Below are positions 24,501 to 30,469 of a stretch of 64,000 nucleotides of DNA, piece by piece; the stretch's first letter is position 1, and the number at the start of each line of letters is the position of its first letter. The stretch is from the NCBI GenBank assembly GCA_019925795.1, contig CM034304.1, positions 13,508,720 through 13,572,719 of the forward strand. Reading direction: 5' to 3'. The notes beneath the pieces were generated by a model. That model was not told the origin of the DNA and did not search any database. It saw only the letters and a program-made list of their open reading frames with translations. Source of the stretch: Dendrobium chrysotoxum (taxonomy: Eukaryota; Streptophyta; Magnoliopsida; Asparagales; Orchidaceae). Position numbers and translations under genes: made by a program.

Positions 24501-27500
24501 GGAGAGGCAGCGAATCAGGCTTTTGAGAGATTGAAGAAAGCCATGACTACAATTCTAGTTTGAGCTCTTTCGGATTTCAGCCAGATCTTTGTAGTGGAGA
24601 CAGATGCGTTTGGATATGGGTTGGGGGTAGTACTCATGCAGAATCACAGGCCTATAGCATACTTCGGTCAAGTCCTGCCCACCAGGGCTAGGCTAAAGTC
24701 AATGTATGAGAGGGAACTGATGGCTATTGTTTTGTCCATTCAGAAATGGTGTCCTTACCTGCTGGGTAGACATTTCATTGTCCGGAGAGATCAAAGGAGC
24801 TTGAAGTACTTATTAGAGTAAAGGATGGTAATCGAGGAGCATCAGAGGTGGTTATCCAAACTATTAGGATATGATTTTGAGATCTAGTACAGGCGGGGCT
24901 TGGAAAATAAAGTAGTCGATGCCTTATCCCGATGTGTTGGAGAGCTTCTGGAGTTGGCAGTTTCACTACCACTGATGGTAGACTGGGGAGCCATCAAGAA
25001 AGAAAGTATGCAGGCTGAGGAGTTGAGGAAGATTAGGGAGGACTTGATGAAAGATAAGAATAGCCATCCAGGGTACTATGTTGAGGGGGAGAGGCTGTTG
25101 CATCAAAGGAGATTTGTGATGCCACGAACTTCCATACATATTCCCCACTTGCTGCAGGAGTTCCATGGCAATGCAGTTGGAGGCCATTCTAGGGTACAGA
25201 AGATATATAGGAGGCTGGCGGCTGAGCTTTACTAGAAAGGGATGCATAAAGATGTTGAGGAGATAGTGGTGAAGTTTGAAGTGTGCCAAAGAAACAATTA
25301 CATGTCAATGGCTCCAGGAGGACTACTCCAACCCTTGGCACTTCCAAACAGAGTATGAGAGGAAGTGTCCATGGATTTCATCGATAGCCTACCACGATCG
25401 GAGGGGTACACATTTATCATGGTGGTGGTTGACAAACTTAGTAAGTATGCACATTTCATCCTCTTACGACATCTCTACACCGCAATGTCAGTGGCAGCAG
25501 GATTCATCAAGGAGGTGGTTAGACTGCATTAGATTCCTGAGTCAATTGTGTCAAATCGAGACAAAGTTTTCCTCGGCCATTTTTGGAGGGAGCTATTCAA
25601 GTTGCAAGGTACTGTTCTTAAGAGAAGCACTGCCTACCATCCACAGACAGACAGACAAACGGAGGTGGTAAACCGAAGTTTGGAGACTTATTTGAGGTGT
25701 TTTACTTCTGAAACACCGCGGATGTGGGCAAATTGGTTGGCGTGGGCTGAGTATTGATACAATACTTCGTATCATTCTGCTTCTTAGATGAGTCCTTTTA
25801 AAGTTCTTTATGGAAGAGACCCCCCCACAGTTGGTGCATTTTGGGAAAGGAAGTACACCAGTTGCTTCCGTTGAGCAGTACTTAGAAGAAAAGGATAAGG
25901 TGTTGGAAGAGTTGAAGAAACATCTGTTGAGGGCCCAACAAATCATGAAAAAGAAGGCAGATTCATACCAGAGGGATATACAGTATGAAGTGGGGGAGAA
26001 AGTGTTTTTAAAACTACGACCCTACAAGCAGAGATTAGTTACCAACAGAAGGAACGAGAAATTGGCCCCGAGATATTTTGGCCCCTACGAGATTGTGGCC
26101 AAAATCAGAGCAGTAGCTTATCGTTTGAAGGTACCCCCATCCAGCACCATACAGCCAGTCTTCTATGTATCGCAGTTGAGAAGCGCTCTAGGGGAGCATG
26201 CAGCTAGTATGAATTTACCAGCTACACGTATAGAGGAGTTGGAGGTAATATTGGAACCACTGGAGCTACGAGGGGTCATATCAGATAAAAAGGGAAACAA
26301 AGAAGTGCTTATTAGGTGGAGAGACCTTCCTGAATTTGATGCTACTAGGGAACCCTATGAGAGGATGAAAGATTATTTTCCTTCATTTCACCTTGAGGAC
26401 AAGGTGAGTCTTTGGGAGGGGGGTAATGTTAGACCTGAACCGGTCCAACCTTTACACCCGCCGGCCCAGACAGGGAGGGGCGGACAGCAGAAGGGGGGGT
26501 GGAAGCCTTGGTGGGGCCCAAGGCTTAATTAAACATAGTTTGGGAGGGAAAATTTGAATTAGGGGTTGTTTAGGGGTTATGTAATGTTCCTTTTGCTTTA
26601 ATTAGTCTCTCTTGTTAGGGTTTGGGGATCATCTTGAATTTGAATCTGAATTTGGGATCTCTTGTGTGGTGCTGGGGCTCTAGTCTTTGGCTAGGGATTT
26701 GAAGGGTTGGATCGTCCTCTCGAATTGAAGATCCTTGTATCGGTTTGTTGTTTTCTTCGTCTATTATTGAATTTGAAGTGATTATTCATCATATTTCTTC
26801 TCCAATCTCCAAAAATCTGCTATACTTTGTTGTATTTTTCTGAAAGACAGTGATTTTCTGCATTATTTGTGGCTATTTCCTATCAGAAGATAATGCGTAA
26901 TAATCAATTAATAGATGGAAAGATAATTGTCCTCCTTATTCAACTATTTGGGGGACAACTTGAAGAATTTTCATTATCCATTCATCCTTATTCAGTGATT
27001 CATGAAGAGGAAACTAATATCTAATAATTAATTAATAGAAGAAAAGTAATCAAACAATACTTTCCATCTTATTTAACTGTCAACCATCATTTATGTTCTC
27101 TTTTTGGAAATGATTCTTACTCCCGTAGTTTCCTACTTTCGTTTTATGAAGCGTGATTGTTGCAAAATGAATAGAATTGAAGTTTGAGACTATCTTTCTC
27201 ACCATTAAGTATTTATAGGGGTTATCTTTGTGCCTTAACTGTGTTAGAGGATGATGTAGGACAGTCTTATGATCTAGGATTTTTAATGTAGATTTATTAT
27301 GAGATGCTGAAAATATAAAGAAATTAATTTTACCAAACAAATGCCTGGATTTAATTTCATAAATGAGTTTCAACCACTTCCAATCACTTGCCTCAAAACA
27401 AACTAGCCCTAAGTACGTAGTCCCGTCTTCTGAATTTATTGCTTTTGTCTATCACTTGTATTTTCCTCCAAACACAAAAGAACTTTCTGATGTTTATGGT

Positions 27501-28624
27501 GTTCCTGTAGAACAATTCTGCCAGTCTAAATTCAGCAGTATGACCTTGTATCTCGCACAAAAATATAGAAATTGCATTCCGATGGAATGTTAATAATATA
27601 CAAAATACCATTCGAGAAGAAAAATATCATTTTGTTTACAAGTTTCAGAAAACAATACAGTTTATCGTTGTTGAATTTTACAGAAAGTTGGTTCACTGTT
27701 GATGTGAAAAGTCCTATTGCTTTTGCCAAAGTGGAGGTCATCGAAGCAGTTGAAATGCAACCATCAGATAGTAATGGTATGTTTTTCTTTTGATGAGGAA
27801 AGTGGGGTAGGTCCACTTAGTCAATCAGTAGCTTGTACAGCTGTGTGCTGTTAGATTTTGGTTGACTCTGTGCACTTTTGAAATCTTTCTCATAAGCACC
27901 TCATAATTTTTTCCTATCAAGACTAGGCAAAGAAATTACTCGTCTCTTCAAAAATTCCCGTATCTTGCAGGCTTAGCAGACCCATATGTGAAGGGTCACC
28001 TTGGTCCTTACAGATTCCAGACTAAGATTCAAAGGAAAACTGTGTCCCCTAAATGGCTTGAAGAATTTAAAGTTCCTATTACTTCATGGGAGGCATGTAA
28101 TAAGTTGACCATTGAAGTTCATGACAAGGATCACATCTTCGATAACAGGCTAGGGTTTGTTACTATTATCAAATGTTGTGATGAAGTTGTAACTTATGCT
28201 TGCCCATTTTCTCAACTCTTTTGTTTTTTTACCCTTTTGCAGAAGTTGGTCCATAAATATCACTGATCTCAAAAGTGGGTATAGGCATGAGAAGTGGCTA
28301 ACACTTAAAACTGGAAGGTTGCGCCTAGCAATCACCATAATTGAGGTTGAATTGGATAAGGTACAATAACAACATTTTTTAAAAAATACTTAAGCTTAAG
28401 CACATAATAAAAACTTTTCTTATTTATGAAACTAATACTCAAATTATTATTATTTTTTTAAACTTCAGAATTCATGTATTTGCATGTGCTACGGCAAAAT
28501 TATTGAGAATTTAATAAAAATAAAATAGACAGTTTTGATATATGATTGAGAATTAAAAAATAAAGAAAACAGTACGGTAGTGTAGTAAATAATCAAAATT
28601 TGAATGTTATATAAGAAATATGAG

Positions 28625-28657
<33 letters not shown>

Positions 28658-29250
28658 TTTAATTCTATGCCTCACAGAATTCAGACAATCAAAGTGATGA
28701 TGATGGTGATGATGATGTTGATGACGAGTCTTCTTCAGTAGTATCTGAAACAACAAGCATAGGTTCAAATCCAATGATTCAAGACTCATCTTATGAGGTT
28801 GGTAAGAAGCTCTTTGTAGATAATTTTGAGCCTAAAGATATTGAATTTTGGCTTCATCATCCTGGCGATGAAGCTCCTGTATCATGGGAAAATAAAAGCC
28901 CAAAATCATCAGAATCATCTTACAATGAGGCCACAATCACCATTGAAACTCCTGATAAAACTAAAAGTCATACTCATGGGAAGATCCATAGAGGCTTTCA
29001 TAAGGTTGGAATAGAGATTCACCATAAGGGTCCTAATAATGCCTCTCCAGAACGAGAAAACTCTATGAAAGTTCATATTAAGGAGAAAGCTATAGATATA
29101 ATGCAGCATGCAGGGATGTCTGCACATAAGTTGAAGAATGCGCTTAAAAGAAAGGTTCATAAGAAATTGAGAGAAGATGATGAATCAGAAAGCAACTGGT
29201 CTGATGTTTCATTGAGATCCAATTCATCTATAGAGCCTATTAAAAGGTAG
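161..29250 (+). CDS. NTMC2T6: NTMC2T6/At1g53590-like SMP-C2 lipid-transfer protein, 3' eleven exons (5' end outside window)
   Basis: Joined exons: 161-235, 372-515, 875-970, 1056-1187, 21430-21582, 21677-21718, 21953-22001, 27684-27776, 27971-28154, 28243-28360, 28678-29250. They total 1659 nt (552 codons plus stop), every junction is GT-AG and the frame is open throughout. Window residues 30-225 match an SMP domain (TULIP-type lipid-binding tube), with SESVRWLN, IIPWFLDKFKPWTA, STGDDHL and VAFEQTLVEPNML. Residues 238-345 are one C2 domain with ADPYVKG (loop 1 Asp) and HDKDHIFDNRLG (loop 3 acidic cluster, one position Asn). Then come an acidic Asp/Ser stretch (365-385) and a basic Ser-rich tail. 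Known for the family: the protein is anchored by an N-terminal membrane segment and acts at membrane contact sites like extended synaptotagmins. T6 rather than T5 is my recollection from the C-terminal region. Retroelements make this partial gene about 29 kb. No inactivating lesion is seen. Confidence 0.87.
372..515 (+). CDS. NTMC2T6: NTMC2 exon b (start of SMP domain)
   Basis: Forty-eight codons, phase 0, CAG acceptor at 369-371 and GT donor at 516. It encodes the SMP opening with SDSESVRWLN, CMEHIASQ and PIIPWFLDKFKPWTA, nearly invariant in plant SMP-C2 proteins. Confidence 0.93.
875..970 (+). CDS. NTMC2T6: NTMC2 exon c (SMP domain)
   Basis: Thirty-two codons, phase 0, from KKAVVQHLYLG to STGDDHL. 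CAG acceptor at 872-874, GTATG donor at 971. Matches the SMP segment that directly follows PWTA in the family. Confidence 0.93.
1056..1187 (+). CDS. NTMC2T6: NTMC2 exon d (SMP domain)
   Basis: Forty-four codons, phase 0, beginning LLELGLNF and containing AADDMSAIIAVKLRKRLGFG and GMRVEGK. TAG acceptor at 1053-1055, GTAAGT donor at 1188. The next intron is the 20.2-kb one filled with transposons. Confidence 0.92.
1643..2065 (-). repeat. 3' LTR of gypsy 1
   Basis: 423 bp; shares the opening TGAT(A/G)... and GATCAAAACAGCACAC block and the ending AGCTGCATCA with 7048-7484, with scattered substitutions and small indels. Confidence 0.9.
2078..2562 (-). pseudogene. Integrase C-terminal, chromodomain-like tail of gypsy 1
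   Basis: On the minus strand, in broken frames, the sequence parallels 25990-26400 of gypsy 3: KLSPRYFGPYE, a HPVFHVSQLR box, LEPLE, and an IKWKDLP-type chromodomain-like motif before the purine tract. Assigned by similarity between the copies, not by an intact frame. Confidence 0.65.
2563..3276 (-). pseudogene. Integrase of gypsy 1
   Basis: Zinc-binding end CDVCQRHKYLA, catalytic core with MDFIEGLPRSNG (first Asp), VSDRDKIFLSHFW (second Asp) and STAYHPQTD, then ETYLRCF and EYWYNTSYHTTAQ. Interrupted near 2827-2845; otherwise the best-preserved integrase of the three gypsy copies here. Confidence 0.87.
3474..3779 (-). pseudogene. RNase H segment of gypsy 1
   Basis: Contains SMYERELMAIVLVIQKWRPYLLG, HFIVRTDQRSLKFLLEQ and the closing ADALSRR-like NALSRRS, the standard Ty3/gypsy RNase H. 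Separated from RT by a short frame break near 3780-3811. Confidence 0.85.
3812..4834 (-). pseudogene. Reverse transcriptase of gypsy 1
   Basis: Fingers segment (4475-4834) has NPVLLVKKKNSSW, FCVNYRALNK and ELYGAMMFSKIDLKS; palm segment (3812-4396) has MLFGLTNTPATFQ and the catalytic FFDDILVYS, then GFLGLTGYYRKFVRGYS. The two parts are separated by stop codons at about 4397-4474. Both catalytic Asp of the FDD box remain. Confidence 0.88.
5010..5575 (-). pseudogene. CCHC knuckle and protease region of gypsy 1
   Basis: Minus-strand frame contains the zinc knuckle CFRCDEKFAPGHRCK, then an aspartic protease with VLVDSGATHNFIS (catalytic Asp in DSG), then the protease C-terminal part with LELGSINIFLGMKWLQTLG. 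The apparent Met-Leu-rich start of the open stretch comes from the (TTG)n tail of the inserted RTE and is not the original start. Confidence 0.85.
5593..5861 (-). mobile_element. 5'-truncated RTE LINE fragment nested in gypsy 1
   Basis: About 269 bp, nearly identical to the 3' end of the full RTE at 8213-11374, ending in a (TTG)n tail on the minus strand. Flanked by a perfect 17-bp duplication AACTTCTGCCTCAGTCA (5576-5592 and 5862-5878), proving target-primed insertion into the gag-NC part of gypsy 1. Confidence 0.95.
6129..7018 (-). pseudogene. gag remnant of gypsy 1
   Basis: Starts at MAPKKVDALEEKLEGEVGQ (7018), a coiled-coil N-terminus paralleling MVGRKVEVLEGEIGQLKSDF in the other two elements. 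A run of Asn codons from a GTT/AAC repeat near 6876-6900 is followed by a frame change, then a charged region ending RVRKPKMPVF, then capsid-like SWREFKDSLLERF and GDFYEQFFSL. Broken into at least three frames. Confidence 0.75.
7033..7044 (-). other. Primer-binding site, initiator Met-tRNA (gypsy 1)
   Basis: Minus-strand TGGTATCAGAGC, complementary to the 3' end of plant initiator Met-tRNA, 3 nt inside the 5' LTR. Confidence 0.92.
7048..7484 (-). repeat. 5' LTR of gypsy 1
   Basis: 437 bp copy of 1643-2065; adjoins the primer-binding site with a 3-nt spacer, as in the other two gypsy elements here. It contains a short duplicated CCTTTACATCT block absent from the other LTR. Confidence 0.9.
7490..8196. 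other. Intronic sequence between gypsy 1 and the RTE LINE
   Basis: No gene seen. AT-rich, with two related stretches sharing AGGA(G/A)(A/G)ATTCC...GGATT(T/G)CATTGATT (about 7770-7855 and 7895-7980), suggesting an old local duplication. Confidence 0.5.
8318..9937 (-). pseudogene. RTE reverse transcriptase, one stop and a mutated active site
   Basis: One frame broken only by a TGA at about 9626-9628 (Trp expected). Motifs: NGGKAVGPDDIPIEV, FKNKGDAQDCVNYRGI, QFGFMPGRSTMEAI, MIFIDLEKAYNKVPR, GLHQGSALSPYLF and MLFANDILLV. The catalytic FADD box reads FAND: codon 9008-9010 is Asn (AAT) where Asp is expected, a single transition. C-terminal RWFGHIKRR and KGRPKKPW are typical RTE. Confidence 0.92.
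10136..11294 (-). pseudogene. RTE endonuclease domain
   Basis: Minus strand: upstream segment ending KLVHETKIRIET (11076-11294), a Trp-to-stop change at NIGSL, then ILCIQETKWVEEKAKE (EN motif with Glu), a single-base frameshift near 10790, then SAYAPQVG-type sequence, FIGGDLNRHVG (GDxN), RTQIDYFLIRK and TQHHFLVLDL (terminal His region). All recognisable catalytic motifs of the APE-like fold survive. Confidence 0.88.
11603..12100 (+). repeat. 5' LTR of gypsy 2
   Basis: 498 bp, starts TGTTAGGCC, ends TTTTCTAACA. No TIR-element insertion, unlike its partner. Confidence 0.93.
12104..12115 (+). other. Primer-binding site, initiator Met-tRNA (gypsy 2)
   Basis: TGGTATCAGAGC, 3 nt after the 5' LTR. 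Confidence 0.93.
12137..13190 (+). pseudogene. gag remnant of gypsy 2
   Basis: Starts at ATG 12137 (MVGRKVEVLEGEIGQLKSDF), a coiled-coil N-terminus with DGRFAALEDMMKKML. A T-run at about 12491-12500 breaks the frame. Capsid-like motifs follow in shifted or stop-containing frames: FEGEDGHG, RYFAVNGLI, SWREFKDCLLKHF and FYEQFFALTQEGTV. Confidence 0.8.
13191..13900 (+). pseudogene. CCHC knuckle and aspartic protease of gypsy 2
   Basis: CFRCDEKYMPGHMC at 13333-13374 (zinc knuckle), then VVVLIDSGATHNFIS with catalytic Asp codon 13576, then the C-terminal part ending LGSTDVILGMK (about 13760-13797) followed by TAG. Several TGG-to-TAG changes. Confidence 0.85.
14050..14708 (+). pseudogene. Reverse transcriptase of gypsy 2 (truncated)
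   Basis: Contains VSPFSSPVLLVKKKDGSWRF, CVDYGALNKG, LYGVVVFSKLDLKSGYH (then TAG), FGLTNAS and FFDD. One base is lost just after the FDD box (about 14597), shifting the frame. The palm C-terminus and thumb are missing because of the deletion at about 14709. Confidence 0.85.
14709..14960 (+). pseudogene. RNase H C-terminal remnant of gypsy 2
   Basis: Resumes at ARHFIVRMDQ... and continues RMMTEEHQRWLSKLLGYDFE, KPGLENKVADALSR. The N-terminal half with the first catalytic Asp (TDA box) is deleted. Confidence 0.8.
14990..15720 (+). pseudogene. Integrase of gypsy 2
   Basis: Open from 15062 to 15529: HIPHLLQEFHGGAVGGHSG (His residues of the HHCC finger), CEVCQRNK (its Cys pair), MDFLDGLPRSEG (first Asp), VVVDRLSKYAYF, VSDRDKVFVSQF (second Asp) then TAG, followed by STAYHPQTDGQTE and ETYLRCF with the frame broken again near 15618. 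Confidence 0.88.
15721..16370 (+). pseudogene. Integrase tail and chromodomain-like end of gypsy 2
   Basis: KVLYGRDPPHLVHFG, EQYLEERDKVLEELKKH, then frame-broken VGEKVFLKL-, VFHVSQL-, ILEPLEL- and EVLIRWRGL-type boxes. A stretch at about 15985-16090 is partly duplicated: GTGGACAAAAT(T/C)GGAG(C/T)AGTG(G/A)CATATCGTCT occurs twice. Confidence 0.7.
16383..17127 (+). repeat. 3' LTR of gypsy 2 (with a 241-bp insertion)
   Basis: 745 bp; about 495 bp matches 11603-12100 and the rest is the inserted TIR element at 16780-17020. Confidence 0.92.
16780..17020. mobile_element. Small non-autonomous TIR element (MITE-like) in the 3' LTR
   Basis: 241 bp bounded by imperfect terminal inverted repeats AGGGCTGCAAATGAACCGAG and CTCAGTTCGCTTGCAACCCT, GC-rich at the edges (GAGCC repeats) and AT-richer inside. 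Precisely absent from the partner LTR. Flanks ATTGTTCTT and ATTGTTTTC fit an imperfect 8-9 bp duplication, so hAT-like or Mutator-like; no transposase. Confidence 0.75.
17133..17430. other. Intronic sequence
   Basis: No gene or repeat structure recognised. Confidence 0.4.
18448..18502. repeat. (TA)n microsatellite
   Basis: About 27 uninterrupted TA dinucleotides. Confidence 0.95.
18776..18900 (-). mobile_element. Old RTE LINE 3'-end fragment
   Basis: Degenerate match to the RTE 3' end at 8213-8340: AACAACAATATCATG, CTTTATCCCACTTTAGGGTCG, ATGAATCTTTTCTCCATTATG, GAAATTCTCATTTAAAT in the same order, more diverged than the copy at 5593-5861. Confidence 0.8.
20231..21429. other. Host intron, 3' part
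   Basis: No gene or intact element seen. An 11-bp dyad ATACGTCGTAT lies at 20249-20259. Confidence 0.45.
21430..21582 (+). CDS. NTMC2T6: NTMC2 exon e (SMP domain)
   Basis: Fifty-one codons, phase 0, from VLVGVKFIQRWPFIGRVRVC to LPGIASWL, joining cleanly to GMRVEGK of exon d over 20 kb upstream. TAG acceptor at 21427-21429, GTAAG donor at 21583. Confidence 0.93.
21677..21718 (+). CDS. NTMC2T6: NTMC2 exon f (14-codon micro-exon, SMP domain)
   Basis: Encodes DKIIDVAFEQTLVE, phase 0 at both ends, TAG acceptor and GTGAGT donor. Short, but the motif is diagnostic and continues directly from IASWL of exon e. Confidence 0.92.
21953..22001 (+). CDS. NTMC2T6: NTMC2 exon g (end of SMP domain)
   Basis: Sixteen codons plus one base: PNMLVIDAEKFASVDS. 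CAG acceptor at 21950-21952, GTAAC donor at 22002. The leftover G joins AA of exon h to make the Glu before SWFTVD. Confidence 0.9.
22276..22345 (-). repeat. Very degenerate RTE 3'-end-like fragment
   Basis: CTCTTTGGGGTCAATTATGTGAATAGGTATTCTCCATTC echoes the ACGTGGGGTCGGCTACATGAATC...TTCTCCATT stretch of the RTE 3' end. A second weak copy starts about 26935; both are followed by ATTCATGAAGAGGAA-like sequence, suggesting a small tandem duplication split by gypsy 3. Confidence 0.45.
22364..22808 (+). repeat. 5' LTR of gypsy 3
   Basis: 445 bp, TGTTAGACCTGAACCGG to TTCCTATCA. Confidence 0.93.
22812..22823 (+). other. Primer-binding site, initiator Met-tRNA (gypsy 3)
   Basis: TGGTATCAGAGC, 3 nt after the 5' LTR. 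Confidence 0.93.
22845..23372 (+). pseudogene. gag N-terminus fused by deletion to protease C-terminus (gypsy 3)
   Basis: Starts MAGRKVEVLEEEIGQLKSDF then TAG. Open from 22956: DGRFAALEDMM to GYERRGADFVGRRD, then it jumps directly into GVMMGMGKVEIGRG and LELRSTDVILGMK, which in gypsy 2 lie about 1.1 kb apart. The zinc knuckle and DSG active site are absent, so the 138-codon open stretch is a deletion fusion. Confidence 0.85.
23620..24560 (+). pseudogene. Reverse transcriptase of gypsy 3
   Basis: SPFSSPVLLVKKKDESWRFC, VDYGALNKGTMLDKFPIP, MVFFKLDLKSGYHQIRK, MPFGLTNAPVTF, FFDDILVYNKTEEEH (catalytic Asp pair at 24165-24170), LRELRGFLGLTSYYRRFVRG. Stops at several Gln or Trp positions (for example after AFRTH and PVTF). 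Confidence 0.9.
24561..24960 (+). pseudogene. RNase H of gypsy 3
   Basis: METDAFGYGLGVVLMQ (the TDA box), PIAYFGQVLPTRARLKSMYE, RELMAIVLSIQKW, HFIVRRDQRSLKYLLE then TAG, and VDALSRC. Fits the usual Ty3/gypsy RNase H length. Confidence 0.88.
24961..25800 (+). pseudogene. Integrase of gypsy 3, second catalytic Asp replaced
   Basis: HIPHLLQEFHGNAVGGHSR, FEVCQRNN (first Cys of the finger replaced by Phe), MDFIDSLPRSEG, VVVDKLSKYAHF and IVSNRDKVFLGHFW, where the other copies have SDRD: the catalytic Asp is Asn. STAYHPQTDRQTE and ETYLRCF follow. Five or more nonsense changes. Confidence 0.87.
25810..26532 (+). pseudogene. Integrase tail and chromodomain-like end of gypsy 3, open into the LTR
   Basis: Longest intact frame of the element (240 codons). 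EQYLEEKDKVLEELKKH, YQRDIQYEVGEKVFLKLR, APRYFGPYEIVAKI, IQPVFYVSQLRSAL, LEPLELRG, then EVLIRWRDLPEFDATRE and FHLEDKVSLWEGG, a chromodomain-like C-terminus. It enters after a +1 shift in the C-run at about 25822-25828 and runs about 100 nt into the 3' LTR. Confidence 0.8.
26427..26885 (+). repeat. 3' LTR of gypsy 3
   Basis: 459 bp, same ends as the 5' LTR; it lacks about 18 bp near its start (CCGGTCCAACC joins TTTACACCCGCCGG) and has extra sequence around 26768-26790. Confidence 0.93.
26891..27683. other. Host intron between gypsy 3 and exon h
   Basis: AT-rich; no gene supported. Ends in a T-rich tract and ACAG acceptor at 27680-27683. Confidence 0.5.
27684..27776 (+). CDS. NTMC2T6: NTMC2 exon h (SMP-C2 linker and first C2 strand)
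   Basis: Enters with two bases completing a Glu codon, then SWFTVDVKSPIAFAKVEVIE and MQPSDSNG; the Asp in PSDSNG is the first loop-1 calcium-ligand position of a C2 domain. CAG acceptor, GTATG donor at 27777; leaves one base. Confidence 0.92.
27971..28154 (+). CDS. NTMC2T6: NTMC2 exon i (C2 core)
   Basis: Encodes GLADPYVKGHLGPYRFQTK through VHDKDHIFDNRLG, the C2 core with calcium-loop acidic residues; the family usually has Asp-Asp where this copy has Asp-Asn. CAG acceptor at 27968-27970, GT donor at 28155-28156 inside CTAGG-GTTTG; leaves two bases. Confidence 0.9.
28243..28360 (+). CDS. NTMC2T6: NTMC2 exon j (end of C2 domain)
   Basis: One base completes Gly, then SWSINITDLKSGYRHEKWLT and the last C2 strand GRLRLAITIIEVELDK. 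GCAG acceptor at 28239-28242, GTACA donor at 28361. Family members usually have Cys where this one has Trp in SWSIN. Confidence 0.88.
28625..28658. repeat. (ATT)n microsatellite in the last intron
   Basis: About eleven ATT units lying 20-50 nt upstream of the last acceptor (28677), in the branch-point/pyrimidine-tract zone. Confidence 0.95.
28678..29250 (+). CDS. NTMC2T6: NTMC2 terminal exon k (acidic stretch and C-terminal tail)
   Basis: 190 codons plus TAG stop. Starts with an acidic low-complexity run (DDDGDDDVDDESSS), then an IEFWLHHPGDEAPVSWE segment, a His-rich basic region and a charged tail. CACAG acceptor at 28673-28677 lies directly after an (ATT)n tract. Tail composition resembles other NTMC2T6 C-termini but is poorly conserved. 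Confidence 0.87.
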   Translation, partial: NSDNQSDDDGDDDVDDESSSVVSETTSIGSNPMIQDSSYEVGKKLFVDNFEPKDIEFWLHHPGDEAPVSWENKSPKSSESSYNEATITIETPDKTKSHTHGKIHRGFHKVGIEIHHKGPNNASPERENSMKVHIKEKAIDIMQHAGMSAHKLKNALKRKVHKKLREDDESESNWSDVSLRSNSSIEPIKR

Positions 29251-30331
29251 TGTTAAGGATGAAAATATTCACTCATGAGCCTTACTAATTGCAGAGTTGA
29301 TTTCCTTATTTAAATTTGGTAGAATAGAATAGTAGTCAGATTGCTTGCTTTGTGGATTTCTAACAAAATTTTGACTCTTTCTTTCTTGTTTTTTATCTCT
29401 TTGTACAATAGCTCTTTTAAAGGAGAATCAGAATCGGATTTAAGATGAGTTTTAAAATCATTTAGTTTATTAGTGAGATTAATGAATATAATTTTTGATT
29501 GATTAATAATATGCTGCATTACTCTCAAAGCAAATCAGCATTATAAAATTCATCATAATCATTTTCTGTTCTTTATTACTCATAATCATAGCTATGGAGC
29601 ATTTGACCATTCAGTTAATAATTCAAATTTTATTAAAAAAATTGGGTCAGTTGATGCAGTTGATTGGGATGAATTAAAAAAAAAAATAAATCAAAATTAT
29701 TTAAAAATGAATGTAACATAAAAACTAATTGATGACTTATATATAATATTAATCTTCTAAAAATTCAAAAAGTTCGAAATATATGGAGAATTATTTAGCA
29801 AGAATATGGTGACCCAATTTGTTTGCATTTTCTGCGACATTGCACGATAAAGCTGTAAACTGTAGCCTACCATCTACTAATTCATAAAAGGATAGTGCCA
29901 ACTGCCACATGCTGTCTTAGCAATCAGATAAAAGGTATGGCTTCTTTCAGTGTCAAAATGGACAGAAGTTCAATGTATCAGTATTCAATAAGCTTATGCA
30001 TCTCGTTTTAATTAATTGGTTTGAGCTTAAGCTTCTAATTAAGTGATGAATTCAAGATAAACTTCGTATTTTCTCACCCTCAAGCTTTTAAACTGCTTAA
30101 GACTTTTCAAGAATGATAAAGTTTGGGAATTAGAAAATGAAATAAAAGGGAAAGAGAATGAGAGACCGATTTGATGAAAGTTAGAGTGATTGATGAAATT
30201 ACGAAGAGAGAAATAGAAAGTATTTATGATATCACACACACACCAGTAGGGTGTAAATAAGTTCATTCGGGCCTATCTTGATGAATTTTTGTGAGCTCAA
30301 ACTCCCACTTAAGCTCACCGACAAATAGCTT
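29251..30331. other. 3' flank of the NTMC2 gene
   Basis: Presumed 3' UTR followed by AT-rich intergenic sequence. No further gene recognised; no single polyadenylation site can be chosen by eye. Confidence 0.5.
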
Positions 30332-30416
30332 TGTTGCGGGCGAGAAAATACGGGGCAGTAGAGTAAGAGAATAAAGCGTCTTTATAATGTATGTATATCC
30401 GGCACACTAACAGATA

Positions 30417-30420
<4 letters not shown>

Positions 30421-30466
<46 letters not shown>
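30421..30466. repeat. (GA)n microsatellite
   Basis: About 23 AG units in copy A; copy A' has only GAGAGAGA here, so the tract expanded after duplication. Confidence 0.95.

Positions 30467-30469
<3 letters not shown>

Larger units (their letters stand above)
22364..26885 (+). mobile_element. Ty3/gypsy LTR retrotransposon 3 (gag-protease deletion)
   Basis: LTRs 22364-22808 and 26427-26885 (TGTTAGACC...TCCTATCA), perfect 5-bp duplication GAAGA (22359-22363 and 26886-26890), initiator-Met primer site 22812-22823, purine tract 26414-26423. Lies in the host gene's orientation in the intron before exon h. Same family as gypsy 2, but about 1.1 kb of gag, zinc knuckle and protease active site is deleted at about 23215-23225. 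Confidence 0.95.

Noticed and set aside
28607..28789. Minus-strand frame with poly-His and poly-Asn
   Set aside because: Antisense of the (ATT)n tract and the acidic exon k start.
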